A stretch of 19,917 nucleotides of DNA. It comes from Chromera velia (lineage: Eukaryota; Sar; Chromeraceae). The notes beneath the pieces are model-generated. The model was not told the DNA's origin, ran no database searches, and saw only the letters and a list, made by a program, of their open reading frames with translations. Of this stretch, positions 17,291 to 19,917 are shown one piece after another. The stretch's first letter is position 1. Each line of letters starts with the position of its first letter. A program made the translations under genes and the position numbers. Location: NCBI GenBank assembly GCA_018398765.1, contig JAHBMJ010002341.1, positions 1 through 19,917 of the forward strand. Reading direction: 5' to 3'.

Positions 17291-17327
17291 CCTATCCTAT
17301 CCTATCCTATGAATCAATCAATCAATC
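17291..17327 (+). repeat. CCTAT and AATC short tandem repeats (LINE 3' tail)
   Basis: Four exact CCTAT units followed by AATCAATCAATCAATC. Their position downstream of the LINE ORF fits a 3' tail used or generated by target-primed reverse transcription. Confidence 0.75.
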
Positions 17328-17992
17328 GAAACTTCAAATTATGTACATGAAATCAAAATTAAATTATGATGATCTTTACTAGCAGTTGACGGTAACTAAG
17401 CGTGATCTGAATATATATCTATGTCACTTCTTCAATGTATAAACAGCTCTAGAAACAGCTTTTCACTTCATTAGTTCACCGAAGAACCTTTCTTAAAGAA
17501 AAGGTTCATTAACATAGTCTTACCTCATATATTTTTTCTGTATATTTTTTCCTGTGCATATATTTCATATATTATATTATGGGTTATAAAAAATATATCT
17601 AAAGATATACATATCTACAGATCACGCCTAGGACGGTAAGGTTGACGGGCCTGGCGTCGGGCCAAGGTATATAAATCAGCATTGAATCAACAATTTGATT
17701 AACTTTGAAGATCAAACAGATTCAAACCTCATCATCTAGTTCATTATGTATTGGAAATAAAAAAAGCTGGAGCTTTGTATGATTCTCGCCTCGAAGATGC
17801 ACGAGCCACTGTGCCGCTGAAATCGCAGGCCCTCTATGCAGTGCCCTTGGCAGGCCCAGGCAGCGGTCTGATCGATCAAGGGGTCAGCTGAACGCATTGC
17901 ATCCCAACATAAAATCAGCACCAGCGCTTCCGTCCAACAGTGTTCCGACTCCCACATAAAAGAAGGACAAAGGTCGACTTGCAGAGATTTTT
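17328..17992. other. AT-rich intergenic interval with a TATA-like site
   Basis: No gene recognised. 17328-17620 is strongly A/T-rich with a near-perfect inverted repeat GAACCTTT / AAAGGTTC around 17483-17506. TATATAAAT at 17668-17676 resembles a TATA box reading rightward, but no convincing gene starts downstream, so I do not call a promoter. Confidence 0.55.
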
Positions 17993-18600
17993 TTGAGAGA
18001 AAAATGGCCAGCCAACTACGCTGCGATTTTCCAGTCGGATATCTGCACTTCTTTTCCTAGGTCGGCAAAGTCTCCCTCAAACCGTCGCCTCCTGAACTCC
18101 CCCCACGAAAAGGGGCGATACAGAGGTTTTGAGGCAACACTTGAAGTAGGAGAACGTAGACCTTCTGAGGCAGACGACGAATCCGTTTTTTGTTTCTCTG
18201 TCTGTGTCTCTGTACTGAAACCTGCTGGAGATGCTTCAAGTCCCTTATCGGGATGCCCGCTTGTTGGGTCTGCGGTTACCCTCGAAGAAGAAGAAGTTGG
18301 GGGGCAGAAAGTCTGAGGGGAAATTTTGGCATCGTAACACGGGTTGAGGAAGAAGGGAGCGCTGGTGCGGCCTTGCGAAGGGTCTGCAAGGACTCTGTGC
18401 ACGGGGGCTCGGTACACGTCGTTCGACCACACCTGCATTCATCCATCACGCATGCCCCCCGCATACACTCTTTGAAGTGTGCACAGAGACGCGGCCGGCG
18501 TGCGGGTTTAGAGAAATTCCGTCTCACTCTGACAGACAACACGGGTACTCTTGTGTATACAGACGCAAGGAAGCGTAGGTTCACACCTTTGCTCAAGTAG
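17993..18600. other. overlapping open frames, coding status unresolved
   Basis: Frames are open on both strands: 17993-18316 plus (107 codons), 18190-18600 plus (136 codons) and 18016-18438 minus (140 codons). None has a motif I recognise. The minus frame ends in a stretch rich in aromatic and charged residues (P-F-S-W-G-E-F-R-R-R) that looks most protein-like, while its beginning is Ser/Thr/Pro-rich. At most one can be real, possibly as an exon of a spliced gene. Confidence 0.2.
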
Positions 18601-18774
18601 TAGCAATCCGTCAAGCAGACTGTATTGGCATGGTTCTTTCTCTTTGCTTCTCCCATTACTTTGACGGACACTGTCGACAAGCAACGAAAGAAAAAACACA
18701 AGTCAGAAGAATGCCACACTCACTCAGACAGTGCGGGTGTGCGCAGACAACGGACAGACCGACAGACTGTGTGG

Positions 18775-19312
18775 TTTCTTTTTCCTTTCTTTCACGCATT
18801 GACAAGCATTCACTTCCTTTTCTGGTGGTTTCTTTTTCCTTTCGTTCACGCATTGACAAGCATTCACTTCCTTTTCTGGTGGTTTCTTTTTCCTTTTTTT
18901 CACGCATTGACAAGCATTCACTTCCTTTTCTGGTGGTTTCTTTTTCCTTTCGTTCACGCATTGACAAGCATTCACTTCCTTTTCTGGTGGTTTCTTTTTC
19001 CTTTCTTTCACGCATTGACAAGCATTCACTTCCTTTTCTGGTGGTTTCTTTTTCCTTTCTTTCACGCATTGACAAGCATTCACTTCCTTTTCTGGTGGTT
19101 TCTTTTTCCTTTTTTTCACGCATTGACAAGCATTCACTTCCTTTTCTGGTGGTTTCTTTTTCCTTTCTTTCACGCATTGACAAGCATTCACTTCCTTTTC
19201 TGGTGGTTTCTTTTTCCTTTCGTTCACGCATTGACAAGCATTCACTTCCTTTTCTGGTGGTTTCTTTTTCCTTTCTTTCACGCATTGACAAGCATTCACT
19301 TCCTTTTCTGGA
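18775..19312. repeat. 54-bp minisatellite, ten copies
   Basis: Units start at 18775, 18829, 18883, 18937, 18991, 19045, 19099, 19153, 19207 and 19261; the last is short by its final bases. Each contains TTTCTTTTTCC, a variable triplet, then TTCACGCATTGACAAGCATT and CACTTCCTTTTCTGG. Copies are otherwise nearly identical. The variable triplet takes three states, giving Leu, Arg or Phe if translated. Since 54 is 3 x 18, long frames stay open on both strands (18625-19347 plus, 18656-19573 minus); I treat them as artefacts of the period. Confidence 0.95.
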
Positions 19313-19355
19313 TCTCGCAACAGCGCGCTTTGAGACAGACGTACTAAATCGTTCT

Positions 19356-19435
19356 TTCTTCTCCCCTCTTCTCTTCACAGACTGACAGACTGCATGTTTC
19401 TTCTTCTCCCCTCTTCTCTTCACAGACTGACAGAC
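19356..19435. repeat. 45-bp direct duplication
   Basis: CTTCTCCCCTCTTCTCTTCA plus CAGACTGACAGAC occurs twice, with its CACAG at 19376-19380 and 19421-19425, an offset of 45 bp. It follows directly on the minisatellite and leads into the CAGA-rich tract, so local slippage or unequal exchange is likely. Confidence 0.8.
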
Positions 19436-19800
19436 AGCCAGGCAGACAGAGAGACAGACCGACAAACAGACCGACAGACTATACGTTTCTTCTTCTCCTT
19501 TCTTTTCTTCATGTACACAAGAGACAAGAAGAAAGAAAGAAAGAAAGAAAGAACAAAGCAACAGAACAGGCAATCAAACAACGTGGGCAGGGGGCCCGAA
19601 AGGTGAGAGTTAAGCGCCCCTTGCCTCTCCACCTCCCGACAGACTTTCACAGACAGACAGACCATTTCACAGACAGACTATATCGTCTTTACAGACAGAG
19701 AGACAGACAGACAGACTATATCGTCTTTTCTTTACTTTACTTTTCCGCTTCCTTTCTTTCGGACAGACAGCCAGACAGCCAGCCGGACAGACCTGCATCA
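19425..19800. repeat. CAGA/GACA and GAAA simple-sequence tracts
   Basis: Imperfect CAGA/GACA repeats occupy about 19425-19485 and 19640-19795, with a GAAA run at 19528-19553 between them. The two CAGA tracts are separated by pyrimidine-rich sequence. No gene is seen. Confidence 0.85.
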
Positions 19801-19879
19801 TGTCGCCAACGTTAATCACCAGCCCTCCTTCCACCTGCGGTACCCGATGCCATCTGTCGTCCTTCAGGACCTGCGCCGT

Positions 19880-19917
<38 letters not shown>
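19880..19917. repeat. terminal run of 38 G
   Basis: The window ends in 38 uninterrupted G, preceded by GCGCCGT. It may be a genuine homopolymer at which assembly stopped, or a sequencing or assembly artefact. The ~85 bases before it (from 19796) leave two frames open and could be the edge of an exon, but that cannot be judged here. Confidence 0.9.

Larger units (their letters stand above)
14896..17327 (+). mobile_element. 5'-truncated non-LTR (LINE-type) retrotransposon remnant
   Basis: The region reads as the C-terminal half of a LINE ORF2 (reverse transcriptase then Cys/His motif) followed by about 450 bp of 3' sequence ending in short tandem repeats (four CCTAT at 17291-17310, then AATC repeats to 17327). 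No endonuclease domain is present; the left end falls within the RT domain, as expected for incomplete target-primed reverse transcription. LINE 3' ends often carry microsatellite-like tails. Convincing target-site duplications were not found, so both ends are approximate. Confidence 0.8.

Noticed and set aside
17668-17676. TATA-box promoter
   Set aside because: It is in an AT-rich stretch and no supported gene begins within the expected distance.
18656-19573. 305-codon minus-strand gene over the 54-bp minisatellite
   Set aside because: The frame is open only because 54 is a multiple of three; the plus strand is equally open at 18625-19347, and the ends are low-complexity tracts.

Overview
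This is eukaryotic nuclear DNA dominated by repeats. Eukaryotic origin rests on a complete Ty1/copia LTR retrotransposon carrying a splice-like interval, a decayed non-LTR (LINE) element, a satellite array, a minisatellite, and one probable secreted-enzyme gene with a signal peptide and no bacterial operon layout. Sequence style (frequent G runs, about 50% GC outside AT-rich patches) would suit a unicellular alga or protist such as a chromerid; that is a guess.

Layout. 1-4698: tandem satellite of about 48 bp, roughly 95-100 units, continuing off the left edge. Each unit is an imperfect palindrome, and units are arranged in higher-order blocks duplicated at about 0.8, 0.9, 1.0, 1.2 and 3.3 kb. 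4699-5788: unique sequence with no recognisable gene, holding an 11-bp perfect inverted repeat. 5789-12325: a Ty1/copia element of 6527 bp (5794-12320) bounded by 5-bp direct repeats CCACC. It has LTRs of 278 and 295 bp, a polypurine tract, and coding order Gag-PR-INT-RT-RNase H. Gag-PR reads in one frame and INT-RT-RH in another, and the interval between them (8207-8445) starts and ends with good GT..AG splice sites that reconcile the frames exactly. Four TAG and one TGA codons inside the frames indicate decay. The LTRs differ at 21 positions, 20 of them transitions and about half in CpG context.

12326-12869: intergenic, with a very GC-rich island at about 12718-12785. 13077-14129: the one convincing host gene, a 350-residue secreted GH18-like TIM-barrel protein. 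14130-14895: unassigned. 14896-17327: 5'-truncated LINE remnant (RT, C-terminal Cys/His motif, 3' tail of CCTAT and AATC repeats) broken by two frameshifts and two stops. 17328-18774: AT-rich sequence then weak overlapping open frames with no recognised product. 18775-19312: ten-copy 54-bp minisatellite. 19313-19917: pyrimidine-rich and CAGA/GAAA microsatellites ending in a run of 38 G at the window edge.

The genes do not form a pathway. The window reads as one host gene stranded between selfish elements. The observation most worth checking is the apparent spliceosomal intron between protease and integrase of the copia element, which could set the Gag:Pol ratio.
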